Part shown: positions 1 through 8,000 of the stretch, in pieces
Layout of the letters: each line of letters opens with the position of its first letter
Numbering within the stretch: position 1 is the first letter of the stretch
Source of the DNA: Candidatus Saccharimonadota bacterium
GTDB taxonomy: Bacteria > Patescibacteriota > Saccharimonadia > Saccharimonadales > Saccharimonadaceae
Assembly: GCA_030528815.1 (NCBI GenBank)
Contig: JAUMYE010000011.1
Location: forward strand, 1 to 16,810
Reading direction: 5' to 3'
DNA length: 16,810 nt
Program-made: the position numbers and the translations under genes
Notes under the pieces: model-generated
The model's input: the letters and a program-made list of their open reading frames with translations, nothing else
The model's database searches: none
Told to the model about the DNA's origin: nothing

Positions 1-483
1 TCGCTCGCAGGAGTAAATATTGATATTAACAGCTATCTTTTCGGTAGCATTTTGTCGGTCGGAAACAGCGATTTAATCCTAGCATCAATCCTGCTCGTCA
101 CGATTATTTTAATCTTCGCAGCCTTCCATAACAAGATTTTTGCGCTCACATTTGACGAGAAGTTCGCCCGCGCCATCGGGATCAATACCAAGCTTTACAA
201 TGCAATTTTTGCAATTCTCTGCTCGGTCTTAATCGTGCTCGGCATGCGCTTGGTCGGCGCACTCCTAATCTCTAGTCTTATTATTTTCCCGACTTTGTCT
301 GCCCAGAGTATTTTCAAGAGTTTCAAAAACGTCACGATTGCTAGTGCGCTCCTGTCCGTTATTAACTTCGTGGCCGGACTAATTGTTTCCTATGCGCTTG
401 GCACGCCAACTGGCGCAACAGTCGTGATTGTAAATCTATTTGTTCTTGTGTTTCTTAAGATTGCAAATAGAGTTATAGTTTAG
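1..483 (+). CDS. Metal ABC transporter permease, ABC-3 family (5' partial)
   Basis: The frame is open from the first base and ends at TAG 481-483, so about 160 C-terminal residues of a protein usually near 270-280 are present. The opening residues SLAGVNIDINSYLFGSIL, then hydrophobic segments, a DEKFARAIGI stretch, VGALLISSLIIFPTLSA and a final P-T-G-A membrane segment are typical of the ZnuB/TroC/MntB permeases. These form the membrane channel of zinc or manganese importers, working with an ATPase and a substrate-binding lipoprotein, which would lie off the left edge. The metal cannot be told from this fragment. An internal TTG at 52 is not the start, because the family-typical sequence continues upstream of it. 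The last 48 bases overlap, tail to tail, the minus-strand glycosyltransferase gene. Confidence 0.88.
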   Translation, partial: SLAGVNIDINSYLFGSILSVGNSDLILASILLVTIILIFAAFHNKIFALTFDEKFARAIGINTKLYNAIFAILCSVLIVLGMRLVGALLISSLIIFPTLSAQSIFKSFKNVTIASALLSVINFVAGLIVSYALGTPTGATVVIVNLFVLVFLKIANRVIV

Positions 484-1844
484 CGATCCAATTAGCAAAA
501 GCTGCTTTTTGTTAAGAGTTTTTGCTGGGAAAATTCTCTCTTCGAAGGCCAAATCCTTGCCCCTGCATGCAATCTTGTTAGCATAGTGTGCAAGCATAAT
601 AATTAAAAACGGAACAGACACCGAGAAGAGACGTTGAAATTCGAACGGCGCCATAAACATCGACAAGAAGAAATTGCAAAATACAAAAGCAGTAGTAAAT
701 GCCACCATCCAATCCATTGTTTTGCGCTTAATAAGCAGATAGATAAGATATACGATATCAAAGATTAGAATCACATACATCATACCGCAGCTAATCGGTA
801 GCATCATACCGCTAACACCCGTCAAAAGCACGGCCTTTTCGTCTGGAATGTCATTGATTTTTCCTAGATAACCGGTGGAATAAACCGTATGGATTGTTTC
901 TTTACTATAGCTAATCGCCTTTTTTGCCAGAAAACTTAGATATTCTGGTAAGTTTTGCTTTACGGTTTCGCTCCAGTATTTCATGGTTTCATCCATACCA
1001 TATCTATTAACTAGCAAAAAGTATCCAGACCAAAGCTCGCCCATTCCGGCCGACTCTATTAGTTCTACCTTTTCTTTATCTTGCGATTTCGCATAAAGTC
1101 CACTCTCGGTAAGTAGCCACATCTTATTATGATTTGAAACCCAGCTAACACCAAAGAAGCCATAGCGGTCCTTGATCATAAAGCAATATCCAACGACAAG
1201 AGCTATAGCAAAAATGCATGATGCAAGCCCAAAGCCATGCCTAATTCTTTCTTTTTTCTTTTTATTTGCAAACAACTTAACGATCCAGAATACCAAAAAG
1301 ATAGAAGCAAGAAAAACCATAGCTGGCCTTAGCATAGTAGCGAAGAAAGATAGAGCCGAAATTAGTATTGCATAGATAGCATTTGGTTTTACAAAATAAG
1401 AGATTGTTAAGTAAGCAATCACTGTTGTGGTAGAGATTGTTAGAGATTCCGTCAAAATAGACTGAGTCCAACAGAATAGGCTCGGCAAACAACCGTACAA
1501 CAACGAGGCAATTATAACTATAGCTCGCTTCTTCGTTATCTTTTTAATTACAAGATAGAAGAAGATAATCGAGACAAAGTAGACAACTTCCTGAATAATT
1601 ACGACGTTATAATAACACCTCTCATTGCCACTTATTACCCGCACTGCTTTTATGAGATATGGATAGACAGGAGTTCTATAGCTCTTATCGTAGTCTGGCC
1701 TAAAATATGAGTAAGAATCGGCATTTACGTGTGGCTCAGTATAGGTGCGGTACACAAAGAATGCACACAGGCGCACGCTATTAAAATCCAAAACAATGGA
1801 CTTTTTAGAATCTTTTTAATAACCGACAATAGTTTATTTAACAT
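436..1844 (-). pseudogene. GT-C-like membrane glycosyltransferase paralogue, frameshifted near the N-terminus
   Basis: The main open frame (436-1791) gives about 450 residues of a polytopic membrane protein with an extracytoplasmic DSYSY motif, an RTPVYP motif and LTES. It aligns along its length with its upstream neighbour. GT-C enzymes move sugars from lipid-linked donors to acceptors outside the membrane; donor and acceptor are unknown here. The neighbour's first 31 residues have a clear counterpart, but in another frame: ATG at 1844-1842, after a strong GGAGGA site, reads MLNKLLSVIKKILKSPLFW and stops after 39 residues at TAA 1727-1725. One extra T near 1759-1762 (CATTC restored to CATTTC) would join the frames and match the paralogue exactly in register. 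The ATG overlaps the upstream stop codon by 11 nt, so the two were translationally coupled. This may be a true pseudogene, a sequencing error, or a switchable gene; a TTG at 1791 could give a product lacking the first helix. Confidence 0.65.
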
Positions 1845-3225
1845 TTCTCCTCCGCTTTATGGCAGTTTTCTTCTTTTTCATCACTTTACAAATCTCGTCA
1901 TGATCCAAGGTCCAAATCAGCAAAGATAGCCTTTTGTCTGGCTTTCGAGAGAGAATCTGTTCTTCAAAGCCCTTAACTTTAAATACAAATCGACTAACCC
2001 AGTACGAAGCAAGAACAATGATTAGTGGTATAGAAACTATAAACAATCGCTGCAACTCGTTCGGCGCCATAAATATCGACAAGAACAGATTCGAGAAGAT
2101 AAAGGCAAGCGCAAAAGTAATCATCCAATCTATTACGCGGTATCTTAATAAAGAGTAGAAAATATAAATAAAGCCAACCAGAAGAACCAAATAGACGATT
2201 CCGAAATTAATAGGCAGCATCATGCCACTAAACGTAGCGAGATCAATCTCCTCGAATAGTTTTGCGGCATAGATCGCATGAATCGTTTTGTCACTATTAT
2301 GAACAACTTTCTCAGCTAGATACTTAGCGTAGCCCCGCTTGTTCTGCGTAATCGTCTCATTGACAAAGCGCATAGTTTCTTCGTGGCCATATTTTTCGGT
2401 AAGCACAAAATAGCTGTCGAAATTGGCATGACTTTCGATTATTTTAATCTTCTCAGCGTCTGGAAAGTTGGCATAGACACCACTATCCACCATCATCCAA
2501 GTCTTATTTAAATCAGATACAAAACTAACTCCAAAGAATCCAAAACGATTTTGAATCGAGAAGCAGTAACCAATAACTAGAGCTATCGCCAAGATGCACG
2601 ATATGAGGCCATACTTATGTTTGGTTTTTATGGTTTTCTCTTTCGTCACGAGAGTTTTAATAATCCAGAACACCAAGAAAATCGGGAGTAGAAAAATCAT
2701 AGCCGGCCTTAACATAATTGCCAAGAAAGATAATATAGAAATAGCAATAGCGAATACAGCGTTCGGCTTAACAAGATACGAGATTGTAAGATAAGCTATC
2801 AAAACCGTAAAGACGATTGCGAACGACTCTGTCAAAATAAACAGATTCCAACAGAATAAGCTAGGCAGACATCCGTATAATAACGAAGCAATTATAGGGA
2901 TCGCCCGCTTTTTTGTAATCTTTTCAATCGCAAGGTAAAAGAAAATAACCGAGACAAAGTAGGCAACTTTCTGGACACGAATAACATTTTTTAGATAGCT
3001 TTCTTCGCCACTGATCTTTCGCATTATTTTTATAAAAGTCGGATAAGCTGGCGTGCGAAAACTTTTATCATAATCTATCTTGTCATAGGAATACGAATCC
3101 GTAGTCATAATCGGAGCGCTATAGTGATGATAGAAAAAGAATTGGACGCAACCACAAATAATTAAAACCCAAAATAATGAGCTCCGAAAGACTCTCTTCA
3201 TAACCGACAACAGCTTCTCGAGCAT
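1834..3225 (-). CDS. GT-C-like polytopic membrane glycosyltransferase
   Basis: This is a 463-residue protein. A hydrophobic helix at about 16-32 is followed by a loop with D43-S-Y and RTPAYP (57-62), then roughly ten more membrane segments and a basic C-terminal tail. The early acidic D-S-Y loop, the R-x-P-x-YP motif and the LTES motif resemble bacterial GT39/RgtA-type GT-C glycosyltransferases, which use polyprenyl-phosphate sugars on the outer face of the membrane. I recognise the superfamily style rather than a specific family. The start ATG 3225-3223 has TGGAGG seven bases upstream and a good promoter at 3249-3276. The gene is first in a two-gene operon with its frameshifted paralogue; a recent tandem duplication is likely because stretches of DNA also match. 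The role could be cell-surface polysaccharide or protein glycosylation. Confidence 0.7.
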   Translation of the reverse strand: MLEKLLSVMKRVFRSSLFWVLIICGCVQFFFYHHYSAPIMTTDSYSYDKIDYDKSFRTPAYPTFIKIMRKISGEESYLKNVIRVQKVAYFVSVIFFYLAIEKITKKRAIPIIASLLYGCLPSLFCWNLFILTESFAIVFTVLIAYLTISYLVKPNAVFAIAISILSFLAIMLRPAMIFLLPIFLVFWIIKTLVTKEKTIKTKHKYGLISCILAIALVIGYCFSIQNRFGFFGVSFVSDLNKTWMMVDSGVYANFPDAEKIKIIESHANFDSYFVLTEKYGHEETMRFVNETITQNKRGYAKYLAEKVVHNSDKTIHAIYAAKLFEEIDLATFSGMMLPINFGIVYLVLLVGFIYIFYSLLRYRVIDWMITFALAFIFSNLFLSIFMAPNELQRLFIVSIPLIIVLASYWVSRFVFKVKGFEEQILSRKPDKRLSLLIWTLDHDEICKVMKKKKTAIKRRRNVK

Positions 3226-3248
3226 TATACCTCCACAAATTTAAGATT

Positions 3249-3276
3249 ATTATACTACTTAAAACTCCTAGCCCAA
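3249..3276 (-). promoter_or_regulatory. Promoter of the glycosyltransferase pair
   Basis: On the minus strand, TTGGGC (3276-3271) and a perfect TATAAT (3254-3249) are separated by 16 bases, about 24 bases before the start codon with GGAGG between. The -35 box abuts the T-tract of the terminator of the gene upstream. Confidence 0.6.
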
Positions 3277-3301
3277 GAAAAAGGCACCCCTTTGGGGCGC
3301 C
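3276..3301 (-). terminator. Rho-independent terminator of the lysozyme-like lipoprotein gene
   Basis: Minus-strand GGCGCCCC-AAA-GGGGTGCC makes an 8-bp stem (one G-U pair) and is followed by TTTTTCTT. It lies 36 bases after the stop codon at 3337. Confidence 0.85.
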
Positions 3302-3336
3302 GGAGTATTGAAAAACGTGATTTTCTCTAGTAGCCG

Positions 3337-4155
3337 TCAGGCTGTATAGTATTCATACCAACGGCGGGCAGCTTCGCGTCGCTTGCTAGTACCCTGATAG
3401 TACAAACCAGAATAAGGCTCGTAGTACTCAATCGGGCTACCGCCATTAACGGCTCTCTCATAGTGCACCAAGAAAACTTCTGCCGCTTCTTCCGGACTGT
3501 CCGTGCAGGTGATTTCGTTCATCCAGGTAGGATCATTTGGATTCATTGTGTAATCCAACATTATATCCATAAAAGTATCGAAATCCTCCTGCGTGTCGAA
3601 GTCGCTTGCCTCGAAATCCCAGTAGTCTGACGTGGCGTATTTGCCAACACCCTGAGCATCGAAGGCGGCCAGCATCTCACGACGCTGTTCACAGTCCATC
3701 AGCTGAAACAAACCAAAGCCACCACCGGGGACGCCACGAGAAGGCTCAAGGCCACTCTCGACTTCAGCGTTACCAACAATACCGGCAATCTGAGCATCAC
3801 TATAGCCCTTTTCGGCAAAGTAGTCATGCATCTTGTCCGCCACCTCAGTATCCGAAAGAACGAATTCTTCCGTAGCTTCAGTAGGCTCAGTCGGCTCGGT
3901 TGTTGGCTCTGTCGGCTCAGTCACGGGCGGCTTAGTCTCGCTTTCGGCGCTAAGTTTAACAACTTTAGGCTCGGTTGCGGGCGCAGTAGTTACCTGCTTT
4001 GTCGCTGGCTCCGTAATAACCACGAGGGTCTCTACGGTTTCGCCAGAACGAAGCTCGGGTCGGCTACCTACTACCTCTTCCTGATTGCCGCATGCGCTCA
4101 GCGCACAGAGAGTTGCCACCATTGCGGCGACTGCTGCCATTGTTTTGTTTTTCAT
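3337..4155 (-). CDS. Lipoprotein with Thr/Pro/Glu-rich linker and phage-tail-lysozyme-like domain
   Basis: The 272-residue protein starts with a lysine-flanked hydrophobic signal and a lipobox LSAC (19-22), so Cys22 should be lipidated and the protein anchored outside the membrane. Residues about 40-98 are a low-complexity linker with TEPTEPTTEPTEPTE repeats. From about 103 onwards it resembles the Phage_lysozyme2 family (phage tail-tip lysozymes): QIAGIVGNAEVESGLEP with likely catalytic Glu133, then GGGFGLFQLMD and a C-terminal aromatic-rich end. It should cut peptidoglycan glycan strands, either its own wall during growth or a neighbour's. I chose ATG 4155-4153 because AGGAG lies seven bases before it; an ATG 21 bases further out would include that site and add residues before the signal peptide. 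It has its own promoter and terminator. Confidence 0.82.
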   Translation of the reverse strand: MKNKTMAAVAAMVATLCALSACGNQEEVVGSRPELRSGETVETLVVITEPATKQVTTAPATEPKVVKLSAESETKPPVTEPTEPTTEPTEPTEATEEFVLSDTEVADKMHDYFAEKGYSDAQIAGIVGNAEVESGLEPSRGVPGGGFGLFQLMDCEQRREMLAAFDAQGVGKYATSDYWDFEASDFDTQEDFDTFMDIMLDYTMNPNDPTWMNEITCTDSPEEAAEVFLVHYERAVNGGSPIEYYEPYSGLYYQGTSKRREAARRWYEYYTA

Positions 4156-4180
4156 TGTTCTACTCCTAATGTACAAAATT

Positions 4181-4198
4181 TCGCGTTATAGCACGCGA
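4181..4198. repeat. Small inverted repeat in the lipoprotein 5' leader
   Basis: TCGCGT-TATAGC-ACGCGA is a perfect 6-bp inverted repeat between the -10 box and the Shine-Dalgarno site of the lipoprotein gene. It could be a leader hairpin or a protein-binding site; nothing else supports a role. Confidence 0.35.
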
Positions 4199-4211
4199 TC
4201 AGCATTTGCAT

Positions 4212-4240
4212 ATTATACCATAATTACAGATTAAAAGCAA
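4212..4240 (-). promoter_or_regulatory. Promoter of the lysozyme-like lipoprotein gene
   Basis: Minus-strand TTGCTT (4240-4235), 17-base spacer, TATAAT (4217-4212), with an extended -10 (TGGTATAAT). The transcript would have a leader of about 50 bases. Confidence 0.65.
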
Positions 4241-4274
4241 TAGCATCATGAGAACCTTGAGTTTTACTATGTAT

Positions 4275-4346
4275 TCATTAGCTTTCCAAAATGGCAAGTT
4301 TCGCCAGATAGGATGTTTTTGCCAAAGCGTATTAACTTTCCAAAAT
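4275..4346 (-). repeat. Four-unit degenerate 18-bp tandem repeat
   Basis: Read on the minus strand, four successive 18-base units align: ATTTTGGAAAGTTAATAC, GCTTTGGCAAAAACATCC, TATCTGGCGAAACTTGCC and ATTTTGGAAAGCTAATGA. They share a TTTGG(C/A)AAA-like core. In one frame the units would read PFWKVN, TLWQKH, PIWRNL, PFWKAN, a six-residue period around a fixed Trp. The outer unit is also part of a perfect 13-bp inverted repeat (4329-4359). It sits between the tetR terminator and the lipoprotein promoter. No convincing gene covers it. Confidence 0.6.
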
Positions 4347-4359
4347 GGAAAGTTAATAC
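4329..4359. repeat. Perfect 13-bp inverted repeat
   Basis: GTATTAACTTTCC and its exact reverse complement flank a 5-base centre (AAAAT). There is no adjacent T-tract on the plus strand and none directly after it on the minus strand, so it is not a simple terminator. It overlaps the end of the 18-bp repeat array. Confidence 0.6.
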
Positions 4360-4367
4360 ACACAGTC

Positions 4368-4399
4368 AAAAAAAACGGCCAAGCAGCAAAAGCCCAGGC
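4368..4399 (-). terminator. Probable terminator of the tetR-family gene
   Basis: On the minus strand an imperfect stem GCCTGGGC / GCTTGGC (one bulge, two G-U pairs) is followed by C-G and eight T. It starts about 11 bases after the stop codon at 4410. Confidence 0.5.
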
Positions 4400-4409
4400 A
4401 TAGAGGCGA

Positions 4410-4976
4410 TTATTTCTTATAAGTATCAAACAACCAACGAAGTTTTTGTTTGAGGAAGTCTTTCATTTGATCAAGAGTCAAATTCGTTTCTTGCAAGTAG
4501 TATTTGCGAAGGAGTGCCATCGTTCCGTTAACAAGGAACAGCAGCTCAAGCTTTGCCTGCTCGCTCGTAACACCATTAATCATCATCACTTCCAAAACGC
4601 GCTTACTAATCTCATTCTCAAGCTGAGCCAAAAAGCCATGCGTATCACAGCTAGAAAGAAGCTCGCTGTAGATCGGCTCCTGACGTTCCAAGAAAACAAA
4701 GATATCGTCAATGTACTCCTCAATCGACGAGATTTCGGTCAAGTCGCCATAGTTCGAGAATAGCTGGTTTTCAATTTCACCCTCAATCTCGGTGGCAACC
4801 TCGGCGAGGTTATTGTAGTAGTTATAGAAAGTACCGCGCGTAATATCTGCGTGCTCAGCAAGCTCGGAAACAGTAATATTTCTCATCGAGCCATACTTCG
4901 AAAGAAGCTCAGCGAAGGCCTCCTGAATGCGGCGGCGATTGCGATCGGTAACTCTAGAATAAGACCCTTTTGTCAT
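4410..4976 (-). CDS. TetR/AcrR-family transcriptional regulator
   Basis: The 188-residue protein has the TetR N-terminal DNA-binding domain: a first helix RNRRRIQEAFAELL, then ITVSELAEHADITRGTFYNYY (about 34-54) as the helix-turn-helix with the usual G-T-F-Y-x-Y recognition helix. The C-terminal half is helical and varied, as expected for a ligand pocket and dimer face. It is divergent from the MMPL transporter at 5090, with 113 bases between start codons, so it very probably represses that transporter and itself. Start ATG 4976-4974 has no Shine-Dalgarno site; a good -10 box ends six bases before it, so the mRNA is probably leaderless. The ligand is unknown. Confidence 0.88.
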   Translation of the reverse strand: MTKGSYSRVTDRNRRRIQEAFAELLSKYGSMRNITVSELAEHADITRGTFYNYYNNLAEVATEIEGEIENQLFSNYGDLTEISSIEEYIDDIFVFLERQEPIYSELLSSCDTHGFLAQLENEISKRVLEVMMINGVTSEQAKLELLFLVNGTMALLRKYYLQETNLTLDQMKDFLKQKLRWLFDTYKK

Positions 4977-4982
4977 GATATT

Positions 4983-5011
4983 ATTATATCACTTTTTGAA
5001 CATTAAGTCAA
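4983..5011 (-). promoter_or_regulatory. Promoter of the tetR-family gene, apparently leaderless
   Basis: Minus-strand TTGACT (5011-5006), exact 17-base spacer, TATAAT (4988-4983), then six bases and ATG. Transcription should begin at or next to the start codon. The -35 lies inside the span of the TTGAAC...GTTCAA inverted repeat. Confidence 0.8.
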
Positions 5012-5023
5012 TAAACTGTTCAA
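4996..5023. promoter_or_regulatory. Candidate TetR operator 1: TTGAAC...GTTCAA inverted repeat
   Basis: Perfect 6-bp half-sites TTGAAC and GTTCAA are separated by 16 bases that contain the tetR-gene -35 box. Position between divergent promoters suggests an operator; dyad spacing is within what some TetR proteins use, but binding is inferred. Confidence 0.4.
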
Positions 5024-5042
5024 TTTTAGACACAGTCTAAAA
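5024..5042. promoter_or_regulatory. Candidate TetR operator 2: TTTTAGAC-ACA-GTCTAAAA palindrome
   Basis: A perfect 8-bp inverted repeat with a 3-base centre, 19 bp in all, lies midway between the two promoters, close to typical TetR-family operator length. It is the better operator candidate of the two. Confidence 0.55.
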
Positions 5043-5051
5043 CAATTGTGC

Positions 5052-5080
5052 TTTAATATCTTAATTACAGTAGTTATAAT
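5052..5080 (+). promoter_or_regulatory. Promoter of the MMPL transporter gene, very short leader
   Basis: TATAAT at 5075-5080 lies nine bases before ATG 5090. The best -35 at 17-base spacing is only TTTAAT (5052-5057). No Shine-Dalgarno site is present; the leader would be about 0-3 bases. Confidence 0.55.
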
Positions 5081-5089
5081 CTGTTAATT

Positions 5090-8000
5090 ATGCGAAAAAT
5101 AACAGATTTTATCACCGATCATTGCTACGCAATCTTTGCGGTCTTTTTGGTGATTACTGGCATTTGCGCTCTTCTTTCAACAAAAGTAAACATCAACAAA
5201 AACATCTATTCATATATGCCTGTCGATTCTGAAACTTCGATGGCATTAGACATCATGTACGAAGAGTTCGATTACGACCAAACCAGTAGTTACCAGATTA
5301 TGCTAGACGATGTTCCGGCAGAAGAAAAAACAAAAATCAAAGAAGAGATCGAAGCCATCGACGGCGTCGGCTCGGTCGACTATAACGATAGCGAAGAGTA
5401 CAACCGCGACAACCACACGCGCTACGCTATCAATATTGATGCGCCTGCAGATTCCGAAACCGCCAACCGCGTCTACCAAGAAATCAAGGATAAATACAAA
5501 GAGCAGTATAAGTTTGTGGCTGCCGGTCAGGTCCATGATTATAATGGCGAGATTCTAAACTTCGGTGTCATCGTTATTGCAGTTTCCTGCGCGATGGTCA
5601 TCCTGCTTATTATGAGCAAATCTTGGATTGAACCATTCCTATTCCTATTCGTTATCTTGCTTGCCGTCATTGTAAACAAGGGTACGAATATAATCTTCCC
5701 TAGCGTCTCACATATTACCGATTCGATTGCCGCGATTCTGCAGATGGCGCTTTCAATGGATTATGCCATTATGCTTTCTACTCGCTACCGTCAGGAGCGT
5801 TCAAAGAAAGATTGCCCGGACAAGAGAACAGCTATGCGCCGCGCAATGCGCTATTCCTTTGGCGCGATTTCTTCTAGCTCTATTACTACTGTCGTTGGTT
5901 TGATTGTTCTAGTTTTCATGAGCTTCACGATTGGCCGCGATATGGGCTTGGTTCTTAGTAAGGGTGTAGTTCTTAGCCTATTCTCTATCTTTACTTCTCT
6001 TCCTGCTTTACTTCTTCTCTTCGACAAGGCCATTACAAAGACCGAGAAGAAAACCCTTAATCTAAAGATGGACTGGCTCGCAAAGTTTGCAAACGGTTTC
6101 CGCAAATTCGCTTTGCCACTATTCTTAATTATCTTTGTTGGCGGCCTGCTTCTTAAAGGCAATGCGCTTATCCAGTTTACTGCTTCGGATAATAACAAGA
6201 TTAAGGACGTCTTCGAACAGACAAACCAGATTGCTCTTGTTTATGACGGCAAGATGGACGACCAGGTTACCGATCTTTGTAACGAGCTAGACGCCCGCGA
6301 AGATACCACTCGCGTCCTCTGCTATGGCAATACAATCAACAAACCAGAAAAATACAACGAGGTCGTTCCAAAAGTTAATGAACTTAGCGATGAGAAGATT
6401 GATACTGAAGAATATTTAATTAAGGCAATTTATTATCACTATTACAAAGACGTCGATGCTCATACAATTACGCTCGGTGATTTCGTAACCTTCTTGCAGC
6501 AAGACGTCTTTACAAATAAGGATTTGTCTAAGGATATCTCCAAAGACACCAAGACAGAAATTGACCGCCTCTCAAACTTTACAAATAGCGAGAAAGTAAA
6601 CCGCCCACGCTCGAAGGAAGATATCGCTCAGATTCTTGGCGTTGATCCAGCTAAGCTTGATGACGTTTATGTGCTTTATCTAGCCCAGAACGGCGTTACC
6701 GTTAAGCTTACAATGTATCAGTTTGCGAGCTTTGTATCAAACGAAGTTTTGACGAACGAGCGCTACGCTTCCATGATTACCGCCGAACAGCGCGATAGCC
6801 TCGCAAAGCTCCTTCTATTTAGCAACAGCGCAAATACTGACACGCCAAAGAGTAGCGCCGAGCTTGCCCAGATGTTTGGTCTTAGCGAGGACCAGGTCAA
6901 GCAGATTATGGTCTATTACGGCTATACCAGCATCGAGACCCCAAGCATGAACGCCACGATTGAGCAGCTTGTTAACTTTGCTTTGACTGACGAGAATGCT
7001 TTAGCTGAACTTGGCATTTCTAGCGAAGAAGCTAGTAATATCAAGGCACAGATTGAGAGCACCAAGAATACAATTACTGCCAAGAAGGACGAAGCGCTTG
7101 CAAAGTATGACGAGCTAAATAGTTATATTGATAGCAAGATCGCTGAGCTTCCAGAAGAAGACCAGGAAAAGATTAAGCCAAGTCTAAACAATATCCGCGC
7201 CGAGCTTAACTCCAAGATATCTGCCGCAGAATACGCCATGCAGCGCGAGTATAGCTACAGCGATATCGAATCCGCAGCTAATACCATCGAGAGCGCATAC
7301 AATGCTACTCTTGCCTGGCTAGATAACCTCGAGACGAATTACCCTGAAGTATTTGAACAGCTCGACGAAGAGACTAAGGCCGAAGTCTTTGCTTATATAA
7401 ACCAGATCAAGACCACGCTCAGTGAAGCTCACGACAAGATCAACTTGAGCGACAAGCTGGCTCAGCTAAAGAACCTTTACAAGCTTTACCAGGCAAAGAG
7501 TTCTGAGCCTACCATGACAGCACGCGAGCTTGTTAACTTCCTTCTTTCCCATAAGGACGACAGCCGCCTAAGTGGCGCTTTGACACCTAGTGCAATCGCG
7601 CAGCTTCAGCTGGTTCAGTTTATTATGAACAACCAGGCTACGCCATATTCTGCTGGCGCACTCGCACAGACCTTTGGCCTTGACGCCGAGAAACTTCGCC
7701 TAGTCTATGCGCTATACGAATACCGCTACGTCAACCAGCCACAGCTCTCGCTCTGGACTTTGATTAACTTCATTAACGATACGATTTTGCCAAATCCAGA
7801 ATATGCCAGCCAGCTTGGCGAAAGCGAGCAGACAAAGCTTCGCACGATTCATTCCCTCATGCATGCAGCCGCGATTGGCGTTCCTTATAATTACAATTCC
7901 CTATACAATGCAATCTTGCCACTATCTGGCGACCTAGATAAGAATATGCTCTTCCTAGCATACCTATACCATGGTTCGCTTTACGATTACGACGAGAACT

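Noticed and set aside
436..483. Overlap of the permease and glycosyltransferase 3' ends, and a nearby hairpin (492-515) that could be a permease terminator
   Set aside because: The hairpin is AT-rich, has a G-U pair and no clear T-run right after it, and lies inside the opposite gene. I could not support it as a terminator.
4156..4176. Longer start (ATG 4176) for the lysozyme-like lipoprotein
   Set aside because: It would place the AGGAG site inside the coding region and put extra charged residues before the signal peptide; ATG 4155 is better supported.
4199..4429. A 76-codon minus-strand frame with repetitive Trp-rich hexapeptides
   Set aside because: It needs a TTG start without a ribosome site, overlaps the end of the tetR gene, and runs through that gene's terminator and the lipoprotein promoter. 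The repetition is explained by the 18-bp tandem repeat.
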